Part shown: positions 1 through 9,701 of the stretch, in pieces | Layout of the letters: each line of letters opens with the position of its first letter | Numbering within the stretch: position 1 is the stretch's first letter | Source of the DNA: Spirochaetota bacterium | Lineage (GTDB): Bacteria; Spirochaetota; UBA4802; UBA5368 | Direction of reading: 5' to 3' | Length of the DNA stretch: 43,796 nt | NCBI GenBank assembly: GCA_018263175.1 | Contig: JADFDB010000006.1 | Span: forward strand, 1-43,796 | Translations under genes and position numbers: made by a program | The notes under the pieces: model-generated | Seen by the model: only the letters and a program-made list of their open reading frames with translations | Database searches by the model: none | What the model was told of the DNA's origin: nothing

Positions 1-1
1 G

Positions 2-316
2 CACCGAATGTGGGGATACCTTTATTTTCATCTGAATAATGTACTGGTCTACTCGGCCCTGCGCGAATATTCGTCCGCTCAGCGGTACGACGCTCCGACG
101 GATTCGTACCGTAAAACGAGGGGAGACCCCGAACGCCTCCGGATATATCTCGGTGCCCTCGGTGTCGTGAAAATAATCGAGGTGGCGCACGTGCTTTCGG
201 TAGGGAATTCCATCAGCGCGGGTCGTGTGCTCGAGGAGCGGTTTTCGATCGCACCGGAGCTGCTTTTCGACGAAGGGGATGTCGCACCCGGTCTCCGCAT
301 GACCTACAGGTTCTGA
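2..316 (+). CDS. C-terminal fragment of a protein truncated by the window edge; tail resembles the C-terminus of the next gene
   Basis: Frame open to the left edge; 'LGALGVVKIIEVAHVL...GLRMTYRF' parallels 'LAALGAVKLADIAAAFF...MLGMSYRR' of the next ORF. Confidence 0.6.
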   Translation, partial: HRMWGYLYFHLNNVLVYSALREYSSAQRYDAPTDSYRKTRGDPERLRIYLGALGVVKIIEVAHVLSVGNSISAGRVLEERFSIAPELLFDEGDVAPGLRMTYRF

Positions 317-336
317 GCCTGCCCCGGCGGACGATA

Positions 337-1854
337 ATGACGATGAATCGCACCCGATATATACGATATCCCGCCGCGCTGATACTCGCGGCCCTTGCGG
401 CCCTTGTCATATTCCAGGGTTCGAGAGCGGAAGCCGCGGAGATACGGGTAAACCCCCCTTCAGGAGGGGTGGCCGTTTTCGCGCTTCCAGCGGCCGACCC
501 GGCGCTCGGCGCGCTCGGCATAGAATCAGCGGCCGCCATTCGCGACGCGTTCGATCGCAGCGGCCGGTTCATGCCGGTCGAGGAGCACCAGCTCCGCTGG
601 GCCTTCAATGGAGCGCAGGGCGCGCCGGGGGACGAATTTTACGAACGGGCGGCGCGGCTCCTCGACGTCGACCTCTACGTGGTGGTTCTGCTCTCGCGGA
701 TGGGTGAGTCATACGGCGCGACCATGAGGGTCGTGCCGCGCCGCGAGGAATTGGGCCACCTCGCGCGCATGGAGCGCTTCGAGAGCCGTATCATGATGAA
801 CATCCCCCTGAAACTCGCGAGGTCCGCGGCCCTGTTGCACGAGGGCCTTCCGCTCGTCGCGGCGGTTTTGGCCCGGCTCGATTCGGACCGCTATCGTATC
901 GGGGCGGGGCAGTGGCACGGACTCGTCGCGGGGACCTTCCCTACGCGCGACCATGGTACGATCGAGGTGCTCGCCGTGGGGCGGTATGAGTCCGTGGTGC
1001 GGATACCGGCGGCACGGCCCGGCGAAGGATCGAGAATCGTCATACCCGTCTTTCCCGACGCAAAGAAAGAGTCGCGCCGCTACACGATGCAAATATCGGA
1101 CAACGCGATCGCCCGGTACGGCGCGGGCTCGACGCTTTTAAAGGACACCGACCCGCGCAAGCGCTATATCGAAGGCGCGTGCGTCATCAATCCGGGCGGC
1201 AACGCGTGTCTGCCGGTATACGGCGCGTTTCTCTCGACCGCCTACCTCGGGTTCAAGGACCCCAGGGCCGATGTGCCGGGGCTCGCCGCTTCGGGCTCGG
1301 TGCTCGCCGTACAGTTCGCGCTTCCGTCGCTTTTAACGGGCTTCTCCGCCCATTTTTTCCCCTGGGAACGGGATGCCGACAAGTCGCGCGACCTGCAGCG
1401 CATGCAGTATTTTCTGTGGGCCGCGTCGCCGCTCACCATAAGCGCCGCGTATTTCGACCAGCTCGCCGCGCAGTTCTCGCGCTCGGGAACGCTGCCGCCC
1501 TTCTTCGAGGACCGCGACGGGTTCGCGGCGCTCTGTTCGGCCGTCGTACCGGGCGGCGGGCAGTTCTACAAGGGGCGCCGGCCGGCCGGCTGGGGATTTT
1601 TCATTTCGGAGATGGCGCTCGGTGCGTGCTCCGCGTATTATTTCGATAGCGGCGATGGGGGGAAGGTACTTCTCGCCGCGCTCGGGGCCGTGAAGCTCGC
1701 GGACATCGCCGCGGCGTTTTTTATGCGGACCGGCTATGACGTCTACAAGCGCGAGACGGCCGACGAGCGCTCCGCCCTCGTGCCGTTTCTCCAGATGCGG
1801 GAGATGCCGGGTGGCGAGGGCGTCATGATGCTGGGCATGTCCTACCGCCGCTGA
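337..1854 (+). CDS. Secreted/membrane hypothetical protein with a C-terminal 'PGGGQFYKGRRPAGWGFF' segment (DUF5683-like)
   Basis: 505 aa ORF, N-terminal signal/TM segment, C-terminal Gly-rich motif followed by hydrophobic segments. Confidence 0.75.
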   Translation: MTMNRTRYIRYPAALILAALAALVIFQGSRAEAAEIRVNPPSGGVAVFALPAADPALGALGIESAAAIRDAFDRSGRFMPVEEHQLRWAFNGAQGAPGDEFYERAARLLDVDLYVVVLLSRMGESYGATMRVVPRREELGHLARMERFESRIMMNIPLKLARSAALLHEGLPLVAAVLARLDSDRYRIGAGQWHGLVAGTFPTRDHGTIEVLAVGRYESVVRIPAARPGEGSRIVIPVFPDAKKESRRYTMQISDNAIARYGAGSTLLKDTDPRKRYIEGACVINPGGNACLPVYGAFLSTAYLGFKDPRADVPGLAASGSVLAVQFALPSLLTGFSAHFFPWERDADKSRDLQRMQYFLWAASPLTISAAYFDQLAAQFSRSGTLPPFFEDRDGFAALCSAVVPGGGQFYKGRRPAGWGFFISEMALGACSAYYFDSGDGGKVLLAALGAVKLADIAAAFFMRTGYDVYKRETADERSALVPFLQMREMPGGEGVMMLGMSYRR

Positions 1855-2019
1855 CACAGGTCCGGCCCGATGACGGTGGCGGAGTCCCGTCGTCGTTTCG
1901 TCTTTTTGCGTTCGTCCCCATTTTACACGGTTGTCATCCGGCGCGCGATGTATTATATTTGACAGCACGACGGTACCGTTTTATTGGCACACAGACGCCA
2001 TCTGTCAATGAGGAGAAAC

Positions 2020-3105
2020 ATGCCGTCATCAGCATATCTTATACTCGAGGACGGGACTGAGCTCCCCGGAGCACCGTTCGGGGCCGACCTCGAAAGCCTG
2101 GGGGAGGTCGTGTTCAACACCACCATGAGCGGTTACCAGGAGGTGCTCACCGATCCCTCCTACAGCGGCCAGGTCGTGGCCATGACCTATCCGATGATCG
2201 GCAATTACGGCGTCAATCCCGACGATGTCGAGTCGGCGAAGATCCAGGTTGCCGGTTTCGTCGTAAAAGAGTACAGCAAAACCTACTCCAACTTCCGCGC
2301 CACGATGTCGCTCGCGGAATATCTGAAACAGGGCGGCATCGCGGCCATCGAGGGCGTGGACACCCGGCGCCTCACGCGCCATATCCGCGACAAGGGCGCC
2401 ATGCGCGCGGGCATTTTCCGTGACCGCAAGGGGGCGCACGAGCGGCTCATGGCGCACCCGAGGATGGACGGGCTCGATCTTGCGTCTAAAGTCTTCTGCG
2501 GGAACTCCTATCGGTTCGGCGGCGCCGGCCCTGAAAGCCTGCCGATCGCCGTTTTCGACTTCGGCGTGAAGATGAATATACTGCGCCTCCTCGAAGGGGA
2601 GGGGTTCGCCGTCACCGTCTATCCCGGCAATACCCCCCTGAAACAGGCGATTGCCGACGGGGCGAAGGGCGTCTTCCTTTCGAACGGTCCCGGCGACCCC
2701 GACGCCGTGGAGTATGCGAAAAATCTCGTGCGCGACATCGTCAAAGAGAAGGTCCCGTGTTTCGGCATCTGCCTCGGCCACCAGCTCATGGCCCTCGGCC
2801 TTGGGGGCCGCACCTACAAGCTCAAGTTCGGGCACCGCGGCGCGAACCAGCCGGTGAAAGACCTTGAAACGGGACGGGTGGAGATAACCTCGCAGAACCA
2901 CGGCTTCGCGGTGGACCTCGACTCGATGAAGGGTATAAAGGACGTCGAGATAACCCACGTCAACCTGAACGACAACACCGTCGAGGGGTTCAGGCACCGG
3001 CGGCTGCCCATGTTCTGCGTACAGTACCATCCGGAGGCGAGCCCCGGGCCGCATGACTCGCGTTATCTTTTCAGGCGTTTTCACGGGATGGTAGCGACGC
3101 GCTGA
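2020..3105 (+). CDS. carA: Carbamoyl-phosphate synthase small subunit
   Basis: Motifs 'LEDGTELPGAPFG', 'VFNTTMSGYQEVLTDPSY', class I GATase 'CFGICLGHQLMALGLGG', 'VQYHPEASPGPHDS'; ATG at 2020 with AGGAG upstream preferred over the track start 1984. Confidence 0.96.
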   Translation: MPSSAYLILEDGTELPGAPFGADLESLGEVVFNTTMSGYQEVLTDPSYSGQVVAMTYPMIGNYGVNPDDVESAKIQVAGFVVKEYSKTYSNFRATMSLAEYLKQGGIAAIEGVDTRRLTRHIRDKGAMRAGIFRDRKGAHERLMAHPRMDGLDLASKVFCGNSYRFGGAGPESLPIAVFDFGVKMNILRLLEGEGFAVTVYPGNTPLKQAIADGAKGVFLSNGPGDPDAVEYAKNLVRDIVKEKVPCFGICLGHQLMALGLGGRTYKLKFGHRGANQPVKDLETGRVEITSQNHGFAVDLDSMKGIKDVEITHVNLNDNTVEGFRHRRLPMFCVQYHPEASPGPHDSRYLFRRFHGMVATR

Positions 3106-3179
3106 TGCGCGACCGTCCGTCCCGGTAAATATATTGAATCCCCTTCAGAATCGCACTATTTTCTCAGTGGAGGCCGCTT

Positions 3180-5498
3180 GTGTCCGTCGTCACGAACAAG
3201 ACTGAGTCCGATTGGAACGAAATAATCATATCCTCGGCCGTGGTCCCCGCCGTCTCGGGCAATGCGGCCGTGGTGCTCGAGAAGCGTTATCTTGCCAGGG
3301 ACGAGGAGGGGCGCGTCGTCGAGACGCCGGCGGGAATGTTCGAACGGATCGCGAAATTCATCGCGTCCGCCGATTATGCCTACGGCAGATCGCGGGAAGA
3401 GGTGAGCGCAACCGCCACGAGGTTCTACGAGATGATGGCCTCGCTCGAGTTCATTCCGAACAGCCCCACGCTCATGAACGCCGGCAGGCCCCTGGGGCAG
3501 CTTGCCGCCTGTTTCGTTCTGCCCGTCGGCGATTCCATGGAGGATATCTTCGACGCCATCAAGAACATGGCCCTCATCCACAAGAGCGGCGGCGGCACGG
3601 GCTTCTCGTTTTCACGCCTGCGTCCGAAAAACGACATGGTGCGCTCCACCACCGGCGTGTCGAGCGGCCCGGTTTCCTTTATGAACATCTTCAATGCCGC
3701 GACGGAAACCGTAAAACAGGGTGGGACCAGGCGGGGCGCGAACATGGCGATCCTCGCTGTCGACCATCCCGATATTCTCGAATTCATCTCGGCGAAGGAA
3801 AAGGGCGGTGTACTGACCAATTTCAACTGCTCGGTCGCGCTTACCGACGAATTCATGCGCGCGGTGGAGAGCGGCGGCGAATACGATCTCGTCAATCCCC
3901 GCACGGGAGGCGTCGTCACGCGGCTGAATGCCGCAAGCGTGTTCGACCTCATCGTCGGAAAGGCCTGGGAGAACGGCGAACCCGGGATCGTTTTTATCGA
4001 TCGCATCAACGACGGCAATCCGCTTAAAAAGGTCGGGAGGATAGAGAGCACCAATCCCTGCGGCGAACAGCCCCTGCTCCCCTACGAGTCCTGCAACCTG
4101 GGGTCCATCAATCTTGCCCGGGTCATTGCCGGCGATGACGACGGGGCCAGAATCGATTATGAAAAGCTCGCCGCGATTACGCGCGACGCGGTGCATTTTC
4201 TCGACAACGTGATCGATCGGAACAGGTATCCGCTCCCCGAGATACGGGAGATGACGCTCGCGAACAGGAAGATCGGCCTGGGCATCATGGGCTTCGCCGA
4301 TATGCTCATCCGCCTCGGCATTCCGTACGACTCGGATGAGGCGGTCGATATCGCCGAGGGCGTAATGTCGGCGATCCAGGACGAATCGAAAAAGGCCTCG
4401 CGCGCGCTCGCCGCTGAGCGCGGGGCCTTTCCGAATTTCGGGCTTTCGGATTTCGCCGAACGGAACGAACCGCCGATACGCCACGCGACCACGACGACGA
4501 TCGCGCCGACCGGAACCATCAGCATCATCGCCGACACCACGAGCGGCATCGAGCCCATCTTCGCGCTGGCCTTCGTACGCAACGTCATGGACGACAGCGC
4601 GCTTGTGGAGGTCAATCCGCTCTTCGAGCGCGCCGCGCGTGAGCGCGGGTTCCATTCGGACGAGCTCATGAAGCGCGTGGCCGCCGAGGGCACGGCCGCG
4701 CACATCGACGAGGTGCCCGCGGACGTACGGGGAGTTTTCGTCACCGCGCACGACATCGCGCCGGAGAGCCATATCAAGATCCAGGCGGCCTTTCAGCGGT
4801 TCGTCGATAACGCGGTGTCGAAGACCGTGAATTTTCCGAACGAGGCGGCGGTCGGCGACATCGACAGGGTCTACCGGCTCGCCTATGCCACGGGCTGCAA
4901 GGGCGTGACGGTGTACCGCGACGGCTCGCGCGAGAACCAGGTGCTCGAGGTGAAACGCGAGACGGCGCCCTCCGCGGCGGCCGCCGACGGGCCGCACCAG
5001 CTCATGCCGCGATCGCGCGGCGAGGTTACCTTCGGCTCGACGCGCAAGATGTCCACGGGCTGCGGGGCGCTGTACGTGACGATCAACCAGGACGACGAGG
5101 GGCTCTTCGAGGTATTCGCCACGATGGGCAAGAGCGGCGGTTGCGCGGCGAGCCAGACCGAGGCGGTCAGTCGCCTCATTTCGCTCTCGCTGCGCTGTGG
5201 GATCGAGCCCGTACAGATCATCAAGCAATTGAAGGGCGTGCGCTGTCCGAACCAGGCGTGGGAAAAGGGCGGGCGCATCTATTCATGCGCCGACGCCATC
5301 GCCAAGGCGCTCGAGCGGCACCTCGGCGTCGACTCGCGCGAGGGCCAGGGGAGCGATGCCGCGAAGAACGCCGCCGAGACCAACGGCAAGGGCTCGGACG
5401 CCGTGATGGTGGGCGTGTGCCCGGATTGCCACGGGCCGCTCGAGTTCGAGTCGGGCTGTTCGGTCTGCCGCATGTGCGGCTTTTCGCGCTGCGGATAG
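3180..5498 (+). CDS. nrdJ: Adenosylcobalamin-dependent (class II) ribonucleoside-diphosphate reductase
   Basis: 'NSPTLMNAGRPLGQLAACFVLPVGDSMEDIF', 'GGGTGFSFSRLRP', 'ATGCKGVTVYRDGSRENQVL', C-terminal Cys-rich 'CPDCHGPLEFESGCSVCRMCGFSRCG'. Confidence 0.93.
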   Translation: MSVVTNKTESDWNEIIISSAVVPAVSGNAAVVLEKRYLARDEEGRVVETPAGMFERIAKFIASADYAYGRSREEVSATATRFYEMMASLEFIPNSPTLMNAGRPLGQLAACFVLPVGDSMEDIFDAIKNMALIHKSGGGTGFSFSRLRPKNDMVRSTTGVSSGPVSFMNIFNAATETVKQGGTRRGANMAILAVDHPDILEFISAKEKGGVLTNFNCSVALTDEFMRAVESGGEYDLVNPRTGGVVTRLNAASVFDLIVGKAWENGEPGIVFIDRINDGNPLKKVGRIESTNPCGEQPLLPYESCNLGSINLARVIAGDDDGARIDYEKLAAITRDAVHFLDNVIDRNRYPLPEIREMTLANRKIGLGIMGFADMLIRLGIPYDSDEAVDIAEGVMSAIQDESKKASRALAAERGAFPNFGLSDFAERNEPPIRHATTTTIAPTGTISIIADTTSGIEPIFALAFVRNVMDDSALVEVNPLFERAARERGFHSDELMKRVAAEGTAAHIDEVPADVRGVFVTAHDIAPESHIKIQAAFQRFVDNAVSKTVNFPNEAAVGDIDRVYRLAYATGCKGVTVYRDGSRENQVLEVKRETAPSAAAADGPHQLMPRSRGEVTFGSTRKMSTGCGALYVTINQDDEGLFEVFATMGKSGGCAASQTEAVSRLISLSLRCGIEPVQIIKQLKGVRCPNQAWEKGGRIYSCADAIAKALERHLGVDSREGQGSDAAKNAAETNGKGSDAVMVGVCPDCHGPLEFESGCSVCRMCGFSRCG

Positions 5499-5503
5499 GA
5501 CAA

Positions 5504-5531
5504 AAAAGGCGCGCCGGACGGCGCGCCTTTT
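5504..5531. terminator. Bidirectional rho-independent terminator between convergent genes
   Basis: AAAAGGCGCGCC-GGAC-GGCGCGCCTTTT, 12-bp stem with 4-nt loop. Confidence 0.9.
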
Positions 5532-5553
5532 CGTACGGGTATGCGAACGGCGG

Positions 5554-6390
5554 TCAGAGCGTTCTCGTCACGCTGAAATCGGCCCAGACGTGGTTTTTAA
5601 TCCTGCCCCTGCCGTTCCCGTCCGGGTCATACTCCTTCCAGAAGTCGCTGTCGAGCGAGCGGGCGTAGTACAGCCCCGCGGCGAAAACCGTGCCGCTGAA
5701 GTCCTTCAGGAAGCCGAGCCGGAGCCCGGCGTCGCTGAAGCCCTTCGCGTCGAGATAGGCATTGTTGTAATAGCCGACCCAGGCGGACACGGTGACGGCG
5801 GAGTCCGCGGTCTTCATGAATTCCTGGCCCAGCGAAAACTTTGCGTAATAGTCCTCATCATGGGGGAACTTGTCCGCGTTTTCCTTAATGAAGTAATCGT
5901 AGTAGAAGTCGATGCGCGGATTGAGCACCGTTTTGAGGCCCAGACCGAGCGATCCCTCGATGAAGGCCGGGTTGGTGGCCGAAGAATCGTTGTCGTCGTA
6001 GAACGGATACTGGGCGTACAGGGCGCCGACGTTGAACGACGCGATTGCACCGAGGTTTTTCGCGAAGGACGCGCAGTAATCGACCTCGTGATATGGCCGG
6101 ATTGCCCTGCGGTCGCGGCTGGTGTCCGCCGAGAAATAATCCATGTCGAGGCCCGCGGTGACGAGAAGCGACAGACCCGTGTCGCCGAGCGCGAGGCCCA
6201 CGGACGGCCACAGCACGCCCGAACCCTTGCCGTTCACCTCCACCCCGCGCCACCAGTAGGTGCTCGCATAGCTGAGGCCCACCGGGATTTTAAAGAACGA
6301 TCCGCCCTCCTCGGCGCGGGCTTTTCCCGGCGCTATGCCCGCTGCGAGCAGGGCAAGGGCGGCCAGGCACGATAACAGTCTTGTTTTTCT
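5554..6390 (-). CDS. Outer-membrane beta-barrel-like protein (TorF-like family suspected)
   Basis: Signal peptide 'MRKTRLLSCLAALALLAAGIAPGKARA', alternating aromatic beta-strand pattern, C-terminal aromatic-containing strand; start at 6390 rather than track start 6585. Confidence 0.65.
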   Translation of the reverse strand, partial: RKTRLLSCLAALALLAAGIAPGKARAEEGGSFFKIPVGLSYASTYWWRGVEVNGKGSGVLWPSVGLALGDTGLSLLVTAGLDMDYFSADTSRDRRAIRPYHEVDYCASFAKNLGAIASFNVGALYAQYPFYDDNDSSATNPAFIEGSLGLGLKTVLNPRIDFYYDYFIKENADKFPHDEDYYAKFSLGQEFMKTADSAVTVSAWVGYYNNAYLDAKGFSDAGLRLGFLKDFSGTVFAAGLYYARSLDSDFWKEYDPDGNGRGRIKNHVWADFSVTRTL

Positions 6391-6534
6391 CATGACAACT
6401 CCTCTCTTATGCCGGATTGTACTGAACGATGTTTCGTAATTGCGGTCTATGTGCCGCGTTGCAATGTTAGTGCCGTAGTATAGGCACTCGAAACGGGGCC
6501 GCGCAAGTTTTTTCCTGAGCAGCGCGACCCCGGT

Positions 6535-6810
6535 TTTTGCCGAACGACCCGATCGCATCGCCGCCGGTTTCTCCGGTCCGCACACGGATGCACTCTTCGA
6601 GGGGAATGATGAATATCTTGCCGTCGCCGATCTTCCCGGTGCGCGCTCCCTCGATGATCGCCGCGATCGTCGATTTTAAGCCTGTCGAACATGATGACCG
6701 CGGGGACCACGGGTACGCCCGCGGCAAGGCCGATAATCGCCGATTAAGCGACGCCCACGAAGGCGCAGGGGACGGTGATCGAGACCAGGCCCGCGAGGAG
6801 AGCGGCACAA
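6535..6810 (-). pseudogene. Fused remnant of ammonium transporter (amtB) and PII protein (glnK/glnB)
   Basis: Minus-strand frame A: '[46 protein letters not shown]' (Amt-like, internal stop); the adjoining frame continues '[41 protein letters not shown]' (PII C-terminal signature). Confidence 0.85.
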
Positions 6811-6877
6811 TTTTGTGCCGACCGGGGCTTCGTCGATACGGAATGGTGCTGGGAGTACGGCGGAACGAAACGGGCCG

Positions 6878-7828
6878 CTATTGGGGACTGGTGCCTGGAA
6901 TCGGCTGCGTATCCCTGTCTCCGCGATACTCGTGTACCCAGGGACCGCGTTTGAGCTTGTGGCGGAAGTTGGTGGAATCGTCTTCGATTATCTTTTCCAG
7001 ATAGGCGATCTGACGCTCTATTGCCTCAAGATACAAATTTGTATCGATACCGTGGCGGTGTTTGAAATAAAGCTGGGAATAAATATGAATGTTCATGTAT
7101 GACTCGGTCAGCCGCTTCTTCGTTATCTGGTAGAAGTCGACGGTCTTTCGGAGCAGGTCGAATTCCGTGTTGAAGTCGGCGATACCGGCTTCCCTGAATT
7201 CGTAATAAAGGAAGAGCAGTTTTTCCAGATAGGCCCGGTCCGACATCTGCCCCAGGATATCCGCCGTGCCGAGGATGCACCCGGCGCACTGTTCCGCGTC
7301 GGAGGCGAACGGGATGGTGTCTAGATCGACGCTGAGTCCCGTGCAGCGGATGCTGTTGCTTATCATCCTGACCGACTCGTCGTCAAAACGGAACGCGTCG
7401 CGGTTCTTCTGCAGAAAGTTCACGCTGCGCTCCACGTGCGTGGCGGTGTATTTGGCGCCGGTTCCCTCCGTGTCCCACGTCTCCTGGATATAGCCGGTAT
7501 CGTGCAAAAGGGCGGCACAGCACAGATTGATGGTGACCGGTGCCGGAAGGGGCGGGTTCTGGATGTTAAAACCATCAACGATCCGGGCCGAGGCCAGGAG
7601 CGCGTCCATGGTGTGCGTCAGATTGTGGTAGTCGGTGTTGCATGCGCGATATCCGGGATATTTCCCCGCAAAGAGCTCCCGGACGATCCGGGCGCCGCGG
7701 GAGACCGGGGCGAAGGCGCGGGCGGGATAATGGCGGCAGAAGATGTTCCTGACTTCAGCGATGACCGCCGAAGGCTTCCGCGACTCTAGTAGGCTTGAGA
7801 GCTGATGGGCGTCCTCCCGATGTGTCAT
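6878..7828 (-). CDS. HD-domain phosphohydrolase
   Basis: 'DYHNLTHTMDALLASARI...CCAALLHDTGYIQ' HD motif; start MTHRED at 7828 likely. Confidence 0.75.
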   Translation of the reverse strand: MTHREDAHQLSSLLESRKPSAVIAEVRNIFCRHYPARAFAPVSRGARIVRELFAGKYPGYRACNTDYHNLTHTMDALLASARIVDGFNIQNPPLPAPVTINLCCAALLHDTGYIQETWDTEGTGAKYTATHVERSVNFLQKNRDAFRFDDESVRMISNSIRCTGLSVDLDTIPFASDAEQCAGCILGTADILGQMSDRAYLEKLLFLYYEFREAGIADFNTEFDLLRKTVDFYQITKKRLTESYMNIHIYSQLYFKHRHGIDTNLYLEAIERQIAYLEKIIEDDSTNFRHKLKRGPWVHEYRGDRDTQPIPGTSPQ

Positions 7829-8071
7829 GATACTCCTCCTTGAATAGCGGGGCACGCATGTTTAGGCGCTCTATGTTTTCTGTGCCGCGAGAAAAATTGA
7901 TACCGGATTCGGTTCCTTGCCCATGCGCTCCGAACCCCGGCTCCGGTCCGCTGCCGGCGGGCAAAGCTCTATCGCTGAAAAACGAGGCAATTGCATTAAT
8001 AGTGCAAAGAATTAGGGAAAGTGCAAATTTTTTCCGCTTTTTTTCTCGTGGAACGCCCTTCCCGGGTGCGC

Positions 8072-8803
8072 TCAGCCCGTGTTGCCGGGCATCAGGCCGA
8101 AATTGAGGTTTCTGCCCGAAGACCCCGCGCGATGGCTGAAGAATTCGTCGCTTTCCTCGAGCGTGCAGCGCCCGGCTGTCAGTATGCGATCGGGGCTCAG
8201 CCCCCGTCGGGACAGGGACGCCAGGATACAGCCCGGTAGATCGAGCCGTATGGAGCCGTTTTCCCATGTAAGGTGGCCCGGGAAGTGGGAGGCGACATCC
8301 TCGTTGACGGTGTACGAGCCGGGGCCGATTCCGGGCAGGATGAACGCGTCGAGCTCGCCGGGGCATGAGCCGTAGCGCCGCACCATGTGCTCGACGAGCT
8401 TCCCGGCGATGTCGAGCCGGCATCCGCGCCAGCCGGAGTGTGCGGCCCCGAGTACGCGGCGTGCCGCGTCGTATACGAAGACCGGCACGCAGTCGGCGGT
8501 GCGGATGACCAGGCATACGTCCCGGAGGGAGGTAATCATGCCGTCGGCGTCCGCTATCGTGGGGGGATCGCCGGCGGGGACGGTTTCGATATCGACGATT
8601 TCGTCGCCGTGCACCTGATTGAGCATGAGGATTGCACGCGTCGGTGCGCCGATATGGGCGCCGAGGAGCTCCTTTTCGCGACGTCGTATGCGCGGACTTT
8701 CGTCGGAATAATCGATCGTATTGGCGCGTCGTGCGGCGATGCCGATCTCAAGCCCGTCCGGGGTCGGTACCATGAGAAGTCCATTCTTCTGTCGCAGGCT
8801 CAT
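8072..8803 (-). CDS. pgeF: Peptidoglycan editing factor / YfiH-family (laccase-domain) protein
   Basis: 'LNQVHGDEIVDI', 'IRTADCVPVFVYD', 'AAHSGWRGCRLDIAGKLVEHM', 'GIGPGSYTVNEDVASHFP'. Confidence 0.92.
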   Translation of the reverse strand: MSLRQKNGLLMVPTPDGLEIGIAARRANTIDYSDESPRIRRREKELLGAHIGAPTRAILMLNQVHGDEIVDIETVPAGDPPTIADADGMITSLRDVCLVIRTADCVPVFVYDAARRVLGAAHSGWRGCRLDIAGKLVEHMVRRYGSCPGELDAFILPGIGPGSYTVNEDVASHFPGHLTWENGSIRLDLPGCILASLSRRGLSPDRILTAGRCTLEESDEFFSHRAGSSGRNLNFGLMPGNTG

Positions 8804-8903
8804 TGTGGATTCGCTCCATCATCTTGACGATCGTCCGCGCGCGCGTCGATGTACCGGTGCTTCGGCCGGACCGCCGCACCCGAGTGCGCGGGGCCGGTTT
8901 CGT

Positions 8904-9701
8904 TTACAGCGGGATATCGTACCGCTTTTTTTTCGAGAAGCCGGATATCGAACGGTACCCGGCCTTTTTGGCCGCTTCTGCCGCGAGCGCAAACTCGTAG
9001 GCCACCTCGTCCGGGTTGTGGGCGTCGGAGCCCAGGGTGAGCGGCACCCCCTCGTCGAAGAGAATGGAGAGAATCGACGCCGAGGGATACATCTCGCCCG
9101 CCGGCTTGCGAAGTCCCGAGGTGTTGATCTCGACCGCGATGCCCCGGGCGGCGCATTCGCCGGCGAGGCGGCGTACCATGCCGCTCTGGTCGGCGCGGGA
9201 GCGATGACCGAATTTTTTCACGAGATCGAAGTGCCCGATTATATTGAAAACGCCCGCGGCGATGAGGCCGCTCACTATGGCAAAATAATCAGCGTAGACC
9301 GTGTCGATATTCCTGTGGTCGAACTCGTCCAGGTGGTCCGGGTTGTCGAAGCCCCAGCCGTCGATGAAGTGGCATGAGCCGATGAGGTAATCGATGCGGT
9401 CGTCCGCAAGGTATCGCCGGTCGAAGCTGTCGTGAAAGGGAAAGTCGACTTCCATCGCCGTTTTAACGACGATCGAGCCCGTGTGCCGTTCGCGCGCCGA
9501 GCCGACGAGCGCCAGGTATTCCTCGACCTGTTCGGGAAGCATCGTGATGCCCTCGCGAAGGCCTGTGGGGAGCGGGGCATGGTCGGAGAAGCCGATCTCC
9601 GAAAGCCCGGCGCGCACGGCGGCCCGGATGAAATCGTCGGGGCTCCCTTCGGCATGCCCGCAGAGGGGGGTGTGGGTGTGATAATCGACGAGTCCCTTCA
9701 A
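8904..9701 (-). CDS. PHP-domain histidinol-phosphatase (HisJ family)
   Basis: 'DYHTHTPLCGHA', 'IGFSDHAPLP', 'EVDF', 'GHFDLVKKFG', 'TLGSDAHNPDEV'. Confidence 0.88.
   Translation of the reverse strand: MKGLVDYHTHTPLCGHAEGSPDDFIRAAVRAGLSEIGFSDHAPLPTGLREGITMLPEQVEEYLALVGSARERHTGSIVVKTAMEVDFPFHDSFDRRYLADDRIDYLIGSCHFIDGWGFDNPDHLDEFDHRNIDTVYADYFAIVSGLIAAGVFNIIGHFDLVKKFGHRSRADQSGMVRRLAGECAARGIAVEINTSGLRKPAGEMYPSASILSILFDEGVPLTLGSDAHNPDEVAYEFALAAEAAKKAGYRSISGFSKKKRYDIPL

Noticed and set aside
3612-5228. Long antisense ORF (538 aa) opposite nrdJ
   Set aside because: High-GC antisense artefact: low-complexity Arg/His/Gly-rich translation with no domain motifs, while the sense strand is a clear RNR.
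7990-8035. Repeated AGTGCAAA and TTGCA...TGCAA motifs downstream of pgeF
   Set aside because: Short AT-rich matches 3' of the gene; too weak to call an operator.
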